Assembly: GCF_040907265.1 (NCBI RefSeq)
Contig: NZ_JBFOHP010000002.1
Span: 5,890,001-5,954,000 of the forward strand
Direction: 5' to 3'
Length of the DNA stretch: 64,000 nt
Origin: Streptomyces sclerotialus
GTDB lineage: Bacteria > Actinomycetota > Actinomycetes > Streptomycetales > Streptomycetaceae
Part shown: positions 51,797-60,953 of the stretch, in pieces
How positions within the stretch are numbered: position 1 is the stretch's first letter
Layout: each line of letters begins with the position of its first letter
The notes under the pieces: model-generated
Told to the model about the DNA's origin: nothing
Database searches by the model: none
What the model saw: only the letters and a program-made list of their open reading frames with translations
Position numbers and translations under genes: made by a program

Positions 51797-53242
51797 ATGG
51801 CACGAGCTGCCATGAACCCCACCGGGCGGACCACCCGGACCCCCGCACCGGCGGTCCACGCGCTCGCGGACGCCGCCCCCACCCCCTTCTGGCTGGACGA
51901 CCCCGACCGTCCCGCCGCCCTCCCGGCCCTCGTCGGCGACGAGCGCTGCGACCTGCTCGTCGTCGGCGGCGGCTACAGCGGCCTGTGGACCGCGCTGCTC
52001 GCCAAGGAGCGCGACCCGGAACGCGACGTCGTCCTGGTCGAGGGCCAGGAGGCCGGCTGGGCCGCCTCCGGCCGCAACGGCGGCTTCTGCGCCGCCTCCC
52101 TCACCCACGGCCTCGGCAACGGCCTGGCCCGCTGGCCCGGCGAACTGAAGAAACTCGAAGAGCTGGGCGCCCGCAACCTCGACGCCATCGGGGACGCCGT
52201 CGAGCGGTACGGCATCGACTGCGCCTTCGAGCGCACCGGCGAGATCGACCTCGCCACCGAGCCGCACCAGATCGCCGAGCTGAAGGAGGCCGCCGAGGAG
52301 ACCGCGCGGCTGGGCGTGGGCCGGTACGACTTCCTCGACCGGGACGCCGTACGCGCCGAGGTCGCCTCGCCGACCTTCCTGGCCGGCCTGTGGAACCGCG
52401 ACGGCGTCGCCATGCTCAATCCGGCCCGCCTCGCCTGGGGCCTGAAGCAGGCCTGCCTGGACCAGGGCGTACGGATCTACGAGCACACCCGCGCCACCGA
52501 CCTGGCCGCCGACGGCACCGGCATGGCCGTGCGCACGCCCTACGGGCGCGTCTTCGCCCGCCACGTGGCGCTCGGCACCAACGCCTTCCCGAACCTGGTC
52601 CGCCGGGTCCGCCCGTACGTCGTCCCGGTCTACGACCACGCCCTGATGACCGAGCCGCTGACCGGCGACCAGCTCGCCGCGATCGGCTGGCAGAACCGCC
52701 AGGGCCTCTCCGACAGCAACAACCACTTCCACTACTTCCGCATCACCGCCGACCACCGCATCCTGTGGGGCGGCTACGACATCGTGTACCGGTACGGCGG
52801 CGGCGTCCGCGCCGAGTACGACCACCACCCCGCCACGTACGAGAAGCTCGCCCGCCACTTCTTCCAGTGCTTCCCGCAGCTGGAGGGCGTCCGCTTCAGC
52901 CACGCCTGGGGCGGCGCGATCGACACCTGCTCCCGCTTCTCGGCGTTCTTCGGCACCGCGCACGGCGGGCGGGTCGCCTACGCCGCCGGCTACACGGGCC
53001 TGGGCGTCGGCGCCACCCGTTTCGGCGCCGACGTCATGCTCGATCTGCTCTCCGGCGCCCGCACGGAGCGTACGGAGCTGGAGATGGTCCGCACGAAGCC
53101 GCTGCCGTTCCCGCCGGAGCCGCTGCGCTGGGCCGGCATCGGCCTCACCCAGTGGTCGATGACCCGGGCCGACGCGCGCGGCGGCAAGCGGAACCTCTGG
53201 CTGAAGGCGATGGACAAGGCGGGCATGGGCTTCGACAGCTGA
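51797..53242 (+). CDS. puuB: FAD-dependent oxidase of the DAO/PuuB family
   Basis: 481 residues. The FAD-binding GxGxxG is VVGGGYSGLWTALLA near residue 56, with the acidic strand end VVLVEGQEAGWAASGRNGGF. The central and C-terminal parts (GTNAFPNLVRRVRPYVVPVY; AAGYTGLGVGATRFG) match gamma-glutamylputrescine oxidases. It should oxidise glutamylated or free polyamines, giving an aldehyde for the aldehyde dehydrogenase at the operon's start. No glutamylpolyamine synthetase gene is in the window. Confidence 0.88.
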   Translation: MARAAMNPTGRTTRTPAPAVHALADAAPTPFWLDDPDRPAALPALVGDERCDLLVVGGGYSGLWTALLAKERDPERDVVLVEGQEAGWAASGRNGGFCAASLTHGLGNGLARWPGELKKLEELGARNLDAIGDAVERYGIDCAFERTGEIDLATEPHQIAELKEAAEETARLGVGRYDFLDRDAVRAEVASPTFLAGLWNRDGVAMLNPARLAWGLKQACLDQGVRIYEHTRATDLAADGTGMAVRTPYGRVFARHVALGTNAFPNLVRRVRPYVVPVYDHALMTEPLTGDQLAAIGWQNRQGLSDSNNHFHYFRITADHRILWGGYDIVYRYGGGVRAEYDHHPATYEKLARHFFQCFPQLEGVRFSHAWGGAIDTCSRFSAFFGTAHGGRVAYAAGYTGLGVGATRFGADVMLDLLSGARTERTELEMVRTKPLPFPPEPLRWAGIGLTQWSMTRADARGGKRNLWLKAMDKAGMGFDS

Positions 53243-53254
53243 GAGCCCGGCCCC

Positions 53255-53275
53255 GGCCGCAGTCCGGCTGCGGCC
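53255..53275 (+). terminator. Hairpin after the polyamine operon
   Basis: GGCCGCAG (53255-53262) pairs with CTGCGGCC (53268-53275) over a 5-nt loop, 12 bp after the oxidase stop. Confidence 0.5.
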
Positions 53276-53453
53276 CCGGCCCCGGCCCCGGCGCGGGCGT
53301 GCCCCGGGGTGCGCCCGCGCACCACGCGGCGGCCCGTTGTGATCCACGCCACCCCAAGATCATCGATGGACCCGTGTAAGGAGGCGGCGGCCTCCCGCTC
53401 TCCCTCTCGGAACGCGGCCCCGACGGGCCGGCGGGCGAGTGAGGGAGGCAGCC

Positions 53454-53906
53454 ATGGACCCCACACGGGGCAGGCGTGCCGTGGAATGGCTCGTGGCGGT
53501 GGCACCGGACCCGGAGTCCTGCCGCTTCGAATGGGAGCGCAACCCGCTCGGGGTGGCGCTCCTCCCGGCCGGACTGGCCTGGGACGTACTGATCATCCCC
53601 GGCTCCCTGGGGTATCCCGCGCTCGACGTGCTCACCCACTGCCTCGACCGCCCGGGCCCGGTGCTCGCCGACTTCGGCGACAGCCGCATCGGGTTCTTCG
53701 TCCCGCCCGGCACGACGGCCCGCTGGGTGGGCACGGGAGTACGCGGCGCCGGCCCGGGCACCTGGATCGTCGTCCCCTATCCGGGCCGCTGCACGGGCGG
53801 CACCCGCTGGCTGATCCCCCCGGACGGCGACGGCACGCTCACCGACCCCGGAGTGCTGGAACTCGCCCTGCACGAGGCGGCGGCACGCATGGCGGGGGAG
53901 CCATGA
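53454..53906 (+). CDS. Hypothetical protein
   Basis: 150 residues, MDPTRGRRAVEWLVAVAPDP at the start and ending WLIPPDGDGTLTDPGVLELA. It is soluble, with no signal peptide. The segments LAWDVLIIPGSLGYPALDVL and PVLADFGDSRIGFFVPPGTT recall small actinobacterial proteins sometimes labelled as bifunctional DNA primase/polymerase N-terminal-like, but no catalytic acids can be pointed to, so I make no functional claim. ATG 53454 has GGGAGG upstream. Confidence 0.65.
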   Translation: MDPTRGRRAVEWLVAVAPDPESCRFEWERNPLGVALLPAGLAWDVLIIPGSLGYPALDVLTHCLDRPGPVLADFGDSRIGFFVPPGTTARWVGTGVRGAGPGTWIVVPYPGRCTGGTRWLIPPDGDGTLTDPGVLELALHEAAARMAGEP

Positions 53907-53937
53907 GGACTCCGAGGCGTCCGGCGGGCCGCGCGGA

Positions 53938-54903
53938 TCAGCGGCCCGGGACGCCCTGCGTGCCGTGCCGCCGCCGGACGCCGTGCACCGCGCCGTACAG
54001 CACGGTGAGCAGCGCGACCGACAGCGCCCATGAGGCCAGGACGTCCAGCGGCCAGTGGTAGCCGCGGACGACCAGCCCCGGGCCGGTGGCCAGGGCCAGG
54101 ACGAGCGCCGCGGTGATCAGCAGGCGGCGGGCGGCCGGCGCGGCCGCCCACGGCAGCAGGAGCAGGGCGGCCGCCCCGTACGCGACGGCCGCGGTCGCGG
54201 CGTGCCCCGACGGGTAGAAGCCGGTTTCGCCGGCCAGCGCGCCCGGCGGGGCGGGCCGGGCCAGTGCCGCCTGCAACGGCCCGACGAGCGCCGGTACGAC
54301 GGCCATCGCGACGGCCGCGGCGAGCGGCGGCAGCCACCAGCGGGGGAGCCCCGCGGTCCGCGCCCGCCGTGCCGCGTACGCCACGGCTGCCAGCAGCACG
54401 GGCAGGGCCACCGTCATGTTGCCCAGGTCGGCGAGGAATTCGGCGAGCGGCGCGGGCAGGGCACGTGCCAGGAGTACGCGGTCCAGCCGGGCGTCCAGCC
54501 GCAGCAGGGCCCCGTGGACGGCGACCTGCCAGGTGAGGAAGGTGAGGAAGAGGAGCGAAGCGGCCAGCGTGCACGCGTACGCGGGGAGAGAGGCCGGCCG
54601 CCCCGGAACAGGGGGGTGATTCCGGGGCGGCCGTACTGACCGGCGAACCGCGCGCCCCGGGGGGTCTGGGGCGGGCGGCCATCCGATCGGTGAGGATTCC
54701 CGGAGCCGGAGGCTCCGGTGGTGTGCGCGAGGGCACAGCCAGGTCGAAGCCGGGGAAGCGCCGACCGGGCATCGCTCGCAGTCCCCTGCGAGCGGGGTGT
54801 TTCTCTCATCTGCAGAAACCGTACGGCAGAGCGGTGGCCTTCCGACAGGCGGATCACCCACCCGCCATGGCCCCCGCACATCTTCTTCACGCGGTCTCGC
54901 CAC
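53938..54903 (-). CDS. PAP2-family membrane phosphatase, start uncertain
   Basis: The recognisable part, from about 54577 to 53938 (about 210 residues), is a PAP2/undecaprenyl-diphosphatase-like protein with six hydrophobic segments. The phosphatase motif elements are ARPAPPG (KxxxxxxRP-like), FYPSGHAA (PSGH) and VVRGYHWPLDVLAS (SRxxxxxHxxxD-like). No ATG, GTG or TTG stands in frame just before the first helix. The nearest starts lie in a Pro/Arg-rich stretch reaching to ATG 54903, and a 13-bp hairpin lies between. The true start is unresolved. Confidence 0.7.
   Translation of the reverse strand: MARPREEDVRGPWRVGDPPVGRPPLCRTVSADERNTPLAGDCERCPVGASPASTWLCPRAHHRSLRLRESSPIGWPPAPDPPGRAVRRSVRPPRNHPPVPGRPASLPAYACTLAASLLFLTFLTWQVAVHGALLRLDARLDRVLLARALPAPLAEFLADLGNMTVALPVLLAAVAYAARRARTAGLPRWWLPPLAAAVAMAVVPALVGPLQAALARPAPPGALAGETGFYPSGHAATAAVAYGAAALLLLPWAAAPAARRLLITAALVLALATGPGLVVRGYHWPLDVLASWALSVALLTVLYGAVHGVRRRHGTQGVPGR
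54596..54632 (-). terminator. Hairpin inside the long PAP2 frame
   Basis: GGCCGCCCCGGAA (54596-54608) pairs perfectly with TTCCGGGGCGGCC (54620-54632) over an 11-nt loop. If it terminates transcription it argues against the longest PAP2 start. Confidence 0.5.
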
Positions 54904-54926
54904 TTCGGGCCGGTGGCCCGGATTCC

Positions 54927-54998
54927 GCCTCGGGAAAGCGCCGAGCGCCCGCCTCGGGAAAGCGCTGAGCGCCTGCCTCGGGAAAGCGCCGAGCGCCC
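54927..54998. repeat. 24-bp tandem repeat, three units
   Basis: GCCTCGGGAAAGCGCCGAGC plus GCCC is repeated at 54927, 54951 (two changes) and 54975. It stands between gabT and the PAP2 frame. Confidence 0.9.
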
Positions 54999-55022
54999 GC
55001 CGGCACGGGCCGACGGGCGCTC
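54991..55022 (-). terminator. Probable gabT terminator
   Basis: GAGCGCCCG (54991-54999) pairs with CGGGCGCTC (55014-55022), 17 bp beyond the gabT stop. The left arm is the end of the third 24-bp repeat unit. Confidence 0.55.
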
Positions 55023-55038
55023 AGCGGCTTCGAAGGGC

Positions 55039-56388
55039 TCAGAGAGCGGCGAAGGCCGACTCCAGGATGTCCAGGCCCTCGTTCAGCAGGTCCTCGCCGA
55101 TGACCAGCGGCGGCAGGAAGCGGATGACGTTGCCGTACGTACCGGTCGTCAGGATCAGCAGGCCCTCCTGGTGGCAGGCCTTGGCCAGCGCCGAGGTCGC
55201 CTCCGGGTTCGGCTCCTTCGAGCCGGACTGCACCAGCTCGATCGCGATCATCGCGCCGCGGCCGCGGACCTCGCCGATGATGTCGTACTTCTCGGCCATG
55301 GTCTGCAGACGCGCCTTCATGACCTCCTCGATGCGCTGGGCCTTGGCGTTCAGGTCCAGCTCACGCATGGTCTCGATGGCACCGACGGCGGCGGCGCAGG
55401 CGACGGGGTTGCCGCCGTACGTGCCACCGAGGCCACCGGCGTGCGCGGCGTCCATGATCTCCGCGCGCCCGGTCACGGCCGCCAGCGGCAGACCACCGGC
55501 AATGCCCTTCGCGGTCGTGATGAGGTCCGGGACGATGCCCTCGTCCTCACAGGCGAACCACTGCCCGGTCCGGCAGAACCCGGACTGGATCTCATCGGCG
55601 ACGAAGACGATCCCGTTCTCCTTCGCGAAGTTCGCGAGGGCGGGCAGGAAGCCCTTGGCCGGCTCGATGAAGCCGCCCTCGCCGAGCACCGGCTCGATGA
55701 TGATCGCCGCGACGTTCTCCGCGCCGATCTGCTTGGTGATCTGCGAGATGGCCTGGTCCGCGGCCTCCTGGGCGCAGTTCTCCGGACCGGTCAGCCAGCG
55801 GTACGGGTAGGCCAGCGGCACCCGGTAGACCTCGGGCGCGAACGGCCCGAAGCCGTGCTTGTACGGCATGTTCTTCGCCGTCAGCGCCATGGTCAGGTTG
55901 GTCCGGCCGTGGTACCCGTGATCGAACACGACCACGGCCTGCCGCTTGGTGTACGCCCGCGCGATCTTGACGGCGTTCTCCACGGCCTCGGCGCCCGAGT
56001 TGAACAGCGCCGACTTCTTCCGGTGGTCGCCCGGCGTCAGCTCGGCGAGCTGCTCGCACACCTCGATGTACGGCTCGTACGGCGTGACCATCGCACAGGT
56101 GTGGGTGAAGTCGGCGAGCTGCGCGGTCGCGCGGCGCACGACGGCCTCGGCGCTGCTGCCGACCGAGGTCACCGCGATACCGGAACCGAAGTCGATCAGC
56201 GAATTCCCGTCCACGTCCTCCAGGACACCGCCGCCGGCGCGCTTGATGAACACGGGCAGCACCGCACCGACACCGGCCGCCACGGTCTCCTGCTTACGCG
56301 CCCACAGCTCCTGGGACTTGGGGCCGGGGATCGCGGTGACGACGCGGCGCTCCTGGGGGAGGGCGGGGCCTCCGGTCAGTTCGGACAT
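55039..56388 (-). CDS. gabT: 4-aminobutyrate aminotransferase
   Basis: 449 residues, class III PLP aminotransferase. The PLP lysine is K294 in DLITTAKGIAGGLPLAA and the cofactor aspartate D265 in VFVADEIQSGFCRTG. HTCAMVTPYEPYIEVCEQL and GGLGGTYGGNPVACAA are typical of GabT. It converts GABA and 2-oxoglutarate to succinic semialdehyde and glutamate, finishing polyamine breakdown. ATG 56388 has AGGAG in front. A TGTCCG-TAC-CGGACA palindrome lies in the divergent promoter region. Confidence 0.93.
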   Translation of the reverse strand: MSELTGGPALPQERRVVTAIPGPKSQELWARKQETVAAGVGAVLPVFIKRAGGGVLEDVDGNSLIDFGSGIAVTSVGSSAEAVVRRATAQLADFTHTCAMVTPYEPYIEVCEQLAELTPGDHRKKSALFNSGAEAVENAVKIARAYTKRQAVVVFDHGYHGRTNLTMALTAKNMPYKHGFGPFAPEVYRVPLAYPYRWLTGPENCAQEAADQAISQITKQIGAENVAAIIIEPVLGEGGFIEPAKGFLPALANFAKENGIVFVADEIQSGFCRTGQWFACEDEGIVPDLITTAKGIAGGLPLAAVTGRAEIMDAAHAGGLGGTYGGNPVACAAAVGAIETMRELDLNAKAQRIEEVMKARLQTMAEKYDIIGEVRGRGAMIAIELVQSGSKEPNPEATSALAKACHQEGLLILTTGTYGNVIRFLPPLVIGEDLLNEGLDILESAFAAL

Positions 56389-56526
56389 GGCGGTCTCCTG
56401 GAGGGAACGAGGACGCGGACGCGCAGAGGCGGCGTACTACGTGACGTACGAAGGGTTGCGTTCGCAGGCTAGGGGCGGTCGGGCGGCCGGGGCATGCACC
56501 GTTCGGGAGAAGTGCGGGGGGCGCGT

Positions 56527-56541
56527 TGTCCGTACCGGACA
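56527..56541. promoter_or_regulatory. Palindromic candidate operator between gabT and the ATPase gene
   Basis: TGTCCG-TAC-CGGACA is a perfect 6-bp inverted repeat with a 3-bp centre. It is 138 bp upstream of gabT and 110 bp upstream of the divergent gene. A reduced form, GTCC-C-GGACAAA, occurs at 61088-61099 upstream of the third aldehyde dehydrogenase. Confidence 0.45.
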
Positions 56542-56651
56542 TAGCGCGGGCCGGGTATGACGACGGCGTACGGCCAGTAGATTGATCCGCGGCACACCGA
56601 TCGCCGCCTGCCGCACCGCCACCGCTGAACTAGGGGGAACAGGGACACCGG

Positions 56652-59135
56652 ATGGACACCGAGGGCACGCACGACGCACGCAACACCCACCCGGCCCGCC
56701 TCCCGCACCCGGCTGCGCACCCGGCTGCGCCGGGAGGGCCGCCGGGGATGCCGTCCGGGGCGGAGCAGGCCGGGGCGGCGAAGGTACCGCCTATGCCCGC
56801 CACGGCGCCCGGCGCACCGGAGTCCCCCTTCATGACCTGGCTCCGCGCCCCCCGCGTCCTGGCGGGCCCGGGCATCTGGTCCTTCGAACACCGGCCCCGC
56901 CCGAAGGAGGAGCCGCACGAGATCGCGGTGCCGCAGCTGATCGCGGGGGCCGTCATCTCGTTCCTCTGCGCGTGGCTGCTGTGGTCGCTGCTGATGAACG
57001 GCTACCTCGGCCCGTACTGGAAGTGGCCGCTGGAGGTGATGCTGCCCGACTCCTGGCGGGCGGGTAACACGGGCGTCATCTCGACCTTCGTGTACATGGC
57101 GCTGGTCCTCGGTGTGATCGTCGTCCTCTTCGGGCGGGTGGGCCGGTGGCCGACGCTCTTCCGGCGGCTCCTCGCCCCCGTGGGCCGCCGGGTGTGGAAG
57201 CGGCTGCCGGGATGGCTGGCCCCGAAGGACCCGGGTGCCGTCCCCGGCGGCGCGCTGATCCTGCGTGCCGTGGTGGCGCTGGCCGCCGCCTGGCTCCTCT
57301 GGGAGTGGTGCACCGACAAGACGCGCGACTCGTCGCTCCTCATGCTCCAGCTGCAGAACCTGACCCCGGACTCGGGCGATCCGGCGTCGTACTTCTACTA
57401 CTCCACGAGCTACTCGCTCATCGACCTCGCGATCCTGCTGGCCGTGCTCGCCCCGTTCGGGTGCTGGGCCGAGGTGTGGCGCCGCCACGCCCCGCCCGGC
57501 CGGCGCCGCGGGACCGACGCCGCGGACGCCGCCGAGGCCGAGGCACCGGTCCTCCAGGTCGACCAAGCCGAGTGGGCCGAGTTGCGGGCCGCCGGGGCCG
57601 GAGGGGCCGCTGACCGGCTGGCGCGGGAGGCGCGGGCCGGGCTGATGAACGACGTCGACCATGCGCGGATCACCCGCGCCTGGGAGTCCGTACGGGTGCA
57701 GACGAGCCGCTTCCCCGCCTTCGTCGAGAGCGTCCAGCAGCACGGCTCCGGTGCCTGCGGCCACCCCTCCGGCGCCCGTGACCTGCCGGTGCGCACCGCC
57801 CGGCACGACCTGCTCACCGGCCAGGTGCGCATCGGCACGGCGTCCGACGACCTCCGTAACCCCTACGACCGGCGCGGCACCGGTACGGCGCTCGACCCCG
57901 CCGTGCTGGGGACCTCGTTGCTGGCGGTCGGGCCGCCCGGTGCGGGCAAGACGTCCCGCCTGGTGCGCCCGGTACTGGAGGCCATGTGCCTGCAGGCGCT
58001 GGCCGGCCGGGCCGCGGTGGTCTCGGTCGGGGCGGCCGGGGACGGCCCGGCGGCGGACGGCGCGTTCGACGTCGTCGTCCGCGTGGGACACCGCGAATCC
58101 CCCTGCGACCTCGACCTCTACGGCGGTACCACCGACCCCGACGAGGCGGCCGCCGTGTTGGCGGAGGCGCTGGTGGGGGATGTGACGGCGGGGCTGCCGG
58201 GTGGGGAGAGCCGGCGGGCTGCGACGGTGCTGGGGCAGTTGCTGGGGCCGTTCCGGGCGGCGCACGGGCGGTTCCCCGGGGTGGCCGAGCTGCGGGAGCT
58301 GCTGGACGGGGCGCCGGAGGCGACGGCCGCGCTGCGGACCGCGCTGGAGGCGGCGGGCGAGCACGGCGCGCTGCGCGAGCTGGACGCCCGGGAGCGGCAG
58401 GCGCAGCGCGCCGGCGACGTCGGGGCGCTGCTCGCGGACCGGATCGCGCTGCTGGACCGCCCCGCGTTCGCGGGGTTCTTCGACCCGACGGGGCAGTCGC
58501 GGCAGGTGTCGCTGCAGGCGCTGGACCGCCCGCTGCGGGTACGGATCGACCTGCCCGAGCGCGGGCACGCCGACGCGTCGCGGATCTTGGCGCGGCTGGT
58601 GCTCGCGCAGTTCACCGAGTGCGCGGTGGCGCGGGCCGACCGGTCGGTGTTCGCGTGTCTGGTGCTCGACGACGCCTCGCATGTCGTCACCCAGGAGGCG
58701 CTGCGGGGCCTGCAGCGGCTGCGGTCCGCGAACGCCGGGGTCGTACTGACCCTGCGGGCGCTGGACGACGTGCCGGAGGCGCTGCGCGGGGCGCTGCTGG
58801 GGACGGTCGGCTGCCGGATGGCGTTCGCGGGCGTGACGACGTGGGACGGCGCGCGGTTCGCCGAGGTGTGGGGCAAGGCGTGGGTGGAGACGCGGGACGT
58901 CACCGACCGGCAGATCGTCTCCGACGAGCCGTTCACCAAGCTGATGCATTCGATCAGGCGGCTGGTGACGGGCAAGGACGTGACGGCGAAGGCGGTGACG
59001 GTACGGACCGTGGAGCGGGAGCGTTGGTCGGCGTCGGACCTGGCCAACGCCGTACCGGCCGGGCACGCGGTGTTGTCGGTGACCTCGGTGACGGGGGAGT
59101 CGGCCCCGCCGGTACTGGTGGACCTGCGCGGCTGA
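56652..59135 (+). CDS. TraG/VirD4-like membrane ATPase of unknown function
   Basis: 827 residues. A Pro/Ala-rich start is followed by about four membrane segments (residues 98-115, 138-156, 200-220, 258-275). A P-loop domain follows with Walker A VGPPGAGKTSRLVRPVLE near residue 425 and Walker B-like ACLVLDDASHVV near 670. A late segment, LRGLQRLRSANAGVVLTLRA, resembles the sensor region of type IV coupling-protein ATPases. No relaxase, pilus or other transfer gene is nearby, so plasmid conjugation is unlikely. It lies between gabT and a PucR regulator. Confidence 0.75.
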   Translation: MDTEGTHDARNTHPARLPHPAAHPAAPGGPPGMPSGAEQAGAAKVPPMPATAPGAPESPFMTWLRAPRVLAGPGIWSFEHRPRPKEEPHEIAVPQLIAGAVISFLCAWLLWSLLMNGYLGPYWKWPLEVMLPDSWRAGNTGVISTFVYMALVLGVIVVLFGRVGRWPTLFRRLLAPVGRRVWKRLPGWLAPKDPGAVPGGALILRAVVALAAAWLLWEWCTDKTRDSSLLMLQLQNLTPDSGDPASYFYYSTSYSLIDLAILLAVLAPFGCWAEVWRRHAPPGRRRGTDAADAAEAEAPVLQVDQAEWAELRAAGAGGAADRLAREARAGLMNDVDHARITRAWESVRVQTSRFPAFVESVQQHGSGACGHPSGARDLPVRTARHDLLTGQVRIGTASDDLRNPYDRRGTGTALDPAVLGTSLLAVGPPGAGKTSRLVRPVLEAMCLQALAGRAAVVSVGAAGDGPAADGAFDVVVRVGHRESPCDLDLYGGTTDPDEAAAVLAEALVGDVTAGLPGGESRRAATVLGQLLGPFRAAHGRFPGVAELRELLDGAPEATAALRTALEAAGEHGALRELDARERQAQRAGDVGALLADRIALLDRPAFAGFFDPTGQSRQVSLQALDRPLRVRIDLPERGHADASRILARLVLAQFTECAVARADRSVFACLVLDDASHVVTQEALRGLQRLRSANAGVVLTLRALDDVPEALRGALLGTVGCRMAFAGVTTWDGARFAEVWGKAWVETRDVTDRQIVSDEPFTKLMHSIRRLVTGKDVTAKAVTVRTVERERWSASDLANAVPAGHAVLSVTSVTGESAPPVLVDLRG

Positions 59136-59154
59136 GCCGCGGCCTCCCGGGGCA

Positions 59155-59197
59155 TGCGGCCACTGGGGGGCGTGCGGCCACTCGGGGGCGTGCGGCC
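59155..59197. repeat. 18-bp repeat, three units
   Basis: TGCGGCC recurs at 59155, 59173 and 59191 with matching ACT(C/G)GGGGGC spacers, just after the ATPase stop. The region up to 59315 has no gene but should hold the pucR promoter. Confidence 0.7.
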
Positions 59198-59315
59198 TTC
59201 GCCGGAAGGCCGGAAGCGGCCGCCCCGATTCCTCCGCTGAGGCAGAATTGGTGGTGGCCGTTCATACGGGACGGAGGAAACCCCCGGCTCCCGCCGCACG
59301 CGCATCGAAGGTCCC

Positions 59316-60953
59316 ATGCCTCACACCCTTGGCTCTCTCGCCCACCACTCCGCGCTCAAGCTGACCGTGCTCGCGGGCGAGGACCGGCTGGACACCCCCG
59401 TCCGCTGGGCGCACGTGAGCGAGCTGATCGACCCGGTGCCCTACATGGAGGGCGGCGAGCTGCTGCTGATCACCGCGCTCAAGCTGGACGCGGAGGATCC
59501 GGAGGTGGCGCGGCGGTACGTACGGCGGATCGCGGGCGCCGGGGTGGTGGGCCTGGGCTTCGCGGTCGGGGTGAACTACGAGGACGTGCCGGAGGCGCTG
59601 CTCACCGCGGCCCGCGAGGAGGACTTCCCGCTGCTCGCGGTGCCGCGCCGGACGCCGTTCGTGGCGATCAGCAAGGCCGTCTCGGCGGCCGTGGCCGCCG
59701 ATCAGTACCGCGCGGTGACCGAGGGCTTCGAGGCGCAGCGGGAGCTGACCCGCGCGGCGCTGTCCGCCGAGGGCCCGGCGGAGCTGCTCGCCCGGCTCGC
59801 CGCGCACCTGAAGGGCTGGGCCGCGCTGTACGACGCCTCCGGCGCGGTGGTCGCCGCGGCCCCCGACTGGGCGGCCCGCCGCGCGGCGCGCCTCACCGAC
59901 GACATCGGCAAGCTGCGCGAGCGTCCGGCCCCCGCGAGCTCGGTGGTCCCGGACGCCGAGGGCGAGGACCGGGTGGAGCTGCAGTCGCTGGGCACGGGGC
60001 GCCGGGCACGCGGCGTCCTCGCGGTCGGTACGGGCGCGCCGCTGGGCACGGCGGAGCGGTACGCGGTGCACTCCGCCGTCGCCCTGCTGACCCTGACCAC
60101 CGAGCGGTCCCGCGCGCTGCAGGAGGCCGAGCAGCGCCTCGGGGCCGCGGTGCTGCGGATGCTGCTGGCCGGCGAGCCGGACCACGCGCGGGCCGTGGCG
60201 GGGCGGCTGTACGGCGGTCTGCTGGACGCGCCGTTCCGGATGCTGGTGGCGGAGCAGGTGCCCGGCGGCAACGGCGAGGAGTGGTCCGCCGCCGAGGCGA
60301 CGGCCGCGCTGGACGCGCTCGCCGACGCGATGGAGTCGGCGGCGGCACGGAGCGGTGAGGCGGTGCTCGCCGTACCGGACGGCAGCCGGCTGACCGTGCT
60401 CGCCGCGGACGGCGGCGCGGCGGCCGAGGCGGGTGCCGGCCACGCTGCCGCGCTGGAGGCCCGTACCGGGGCCGGCACCGGCACGCACAAGCGGGCGCCC
60501 GGCGCGGTCCGCGGCACCCCGGGCCTGGCCGTCGGCCTCTCGGCGCCGTCCGGGCCCGCCGCCGCTTCGGCCGCCTACCGTCAGGCCGAGCAGGCGATGT
60601 CGGTGGCCAGGCGGCGCGGCCGGGTCCTGGTCGAGCACGAGGACGTGGCGGCCGGTTCCGTGCTGCCCCTCCTCGCCGACGACGCGGTACGCGCCTTCGC
60701 CGACGGGATGCTGCGCGCGCTGCACGACCACGACGCGACCGGCCGCGGTGACCTGGTGGCCTCGCTGCGCGCCTGGCTGTCCCGGCACGGCCAGTGGGAC
60801 GCGGCCGCCGCCGACCTCGGAGTGCACCGGCACACGCTGCGCTACCGGATGCGCCGCGTCGAGGAGATCCTCGGCCGCTCCCTGGACGACCCGGACGTAC
60901 GGATGGAACTGTGGCTGGCCCTGAAGGCGACCACGTGCTCGCCCGACTCCTGA
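59316..60953 (+). CDS. PucR-family transcriptional regulator
   Basis: 545 residues. The N-terminal PucR domain spans about 5-125 (LDTPVRWAHVSELIDPVPYM, GELLLITALKL). The C-terminal helix-turn-helix is WDAAAADLGVHRHTLRYRMR followed by RVEEILGRSLDDPDVRMEL. GabR regulators of GABA use in corynebacteria are of this type. Its place between gabT and a third aldehyde dehydrogenase suggests control of GABA catabolism, which is inference. ATG 59316 fits the domain start. Confidence 0.9.
   Translation: MPHTLGSLAHHSALKLTVLAGEDRLDTPVRWAHVSELIDPVPYMEGGELLLITALKLDAEDPEVARRYVRRIAGAGVVGLGFAVGVNYEDVPEALLTAAREEDFPLLAVPRRTPFVAISKAVSAAVAADQYRAVTEGFEAQRELTRAALSAEGPAELLARLAAHLKGWAALYDASGAVVAAAPDWAARRAARLTDDIGKLRERPAPASSVVPDAEGEDRVELQSLGTGRRARGVLAVGTGAPLGTAERYAVHSAVALLTLTTERSRALQEAEQRLGAAVLRMLLAGEPDHARAVAGRLYGGLLDAPFRMLVAEQVPGGNGEEWSAAEATAALDALADAMESAAARSGEAVLAVPDGSRLTVLAADGGAAAEAGAGHAAALEARTGAGTGTHKRAPGAVRGTPGLAVGLSAPSGPAAASAAYRQAEQAMSVARRRGRVLVEHEDVAAGSVLPLLADDAVRAFADGMLRALHDHDATGRGDLVASLRAWLSRHGQWDAAAADLGVHRHTLRYRMRRVEEILGRSLDDPDVRMELWLALKATTCSPDS

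Noticed and set aside
56469..59066. An 865-codon frame opposite the TraG-like ATPase
   Set aside because: It is a compositional shadow; the plus-strand frame has membrane segments and Walker motifs.
56652..59135. The TraG-like ATPase as part of an integrative conjugative element
   Set aside because: No other transfer, replication or integration gene is in the surrounding 10 kb.
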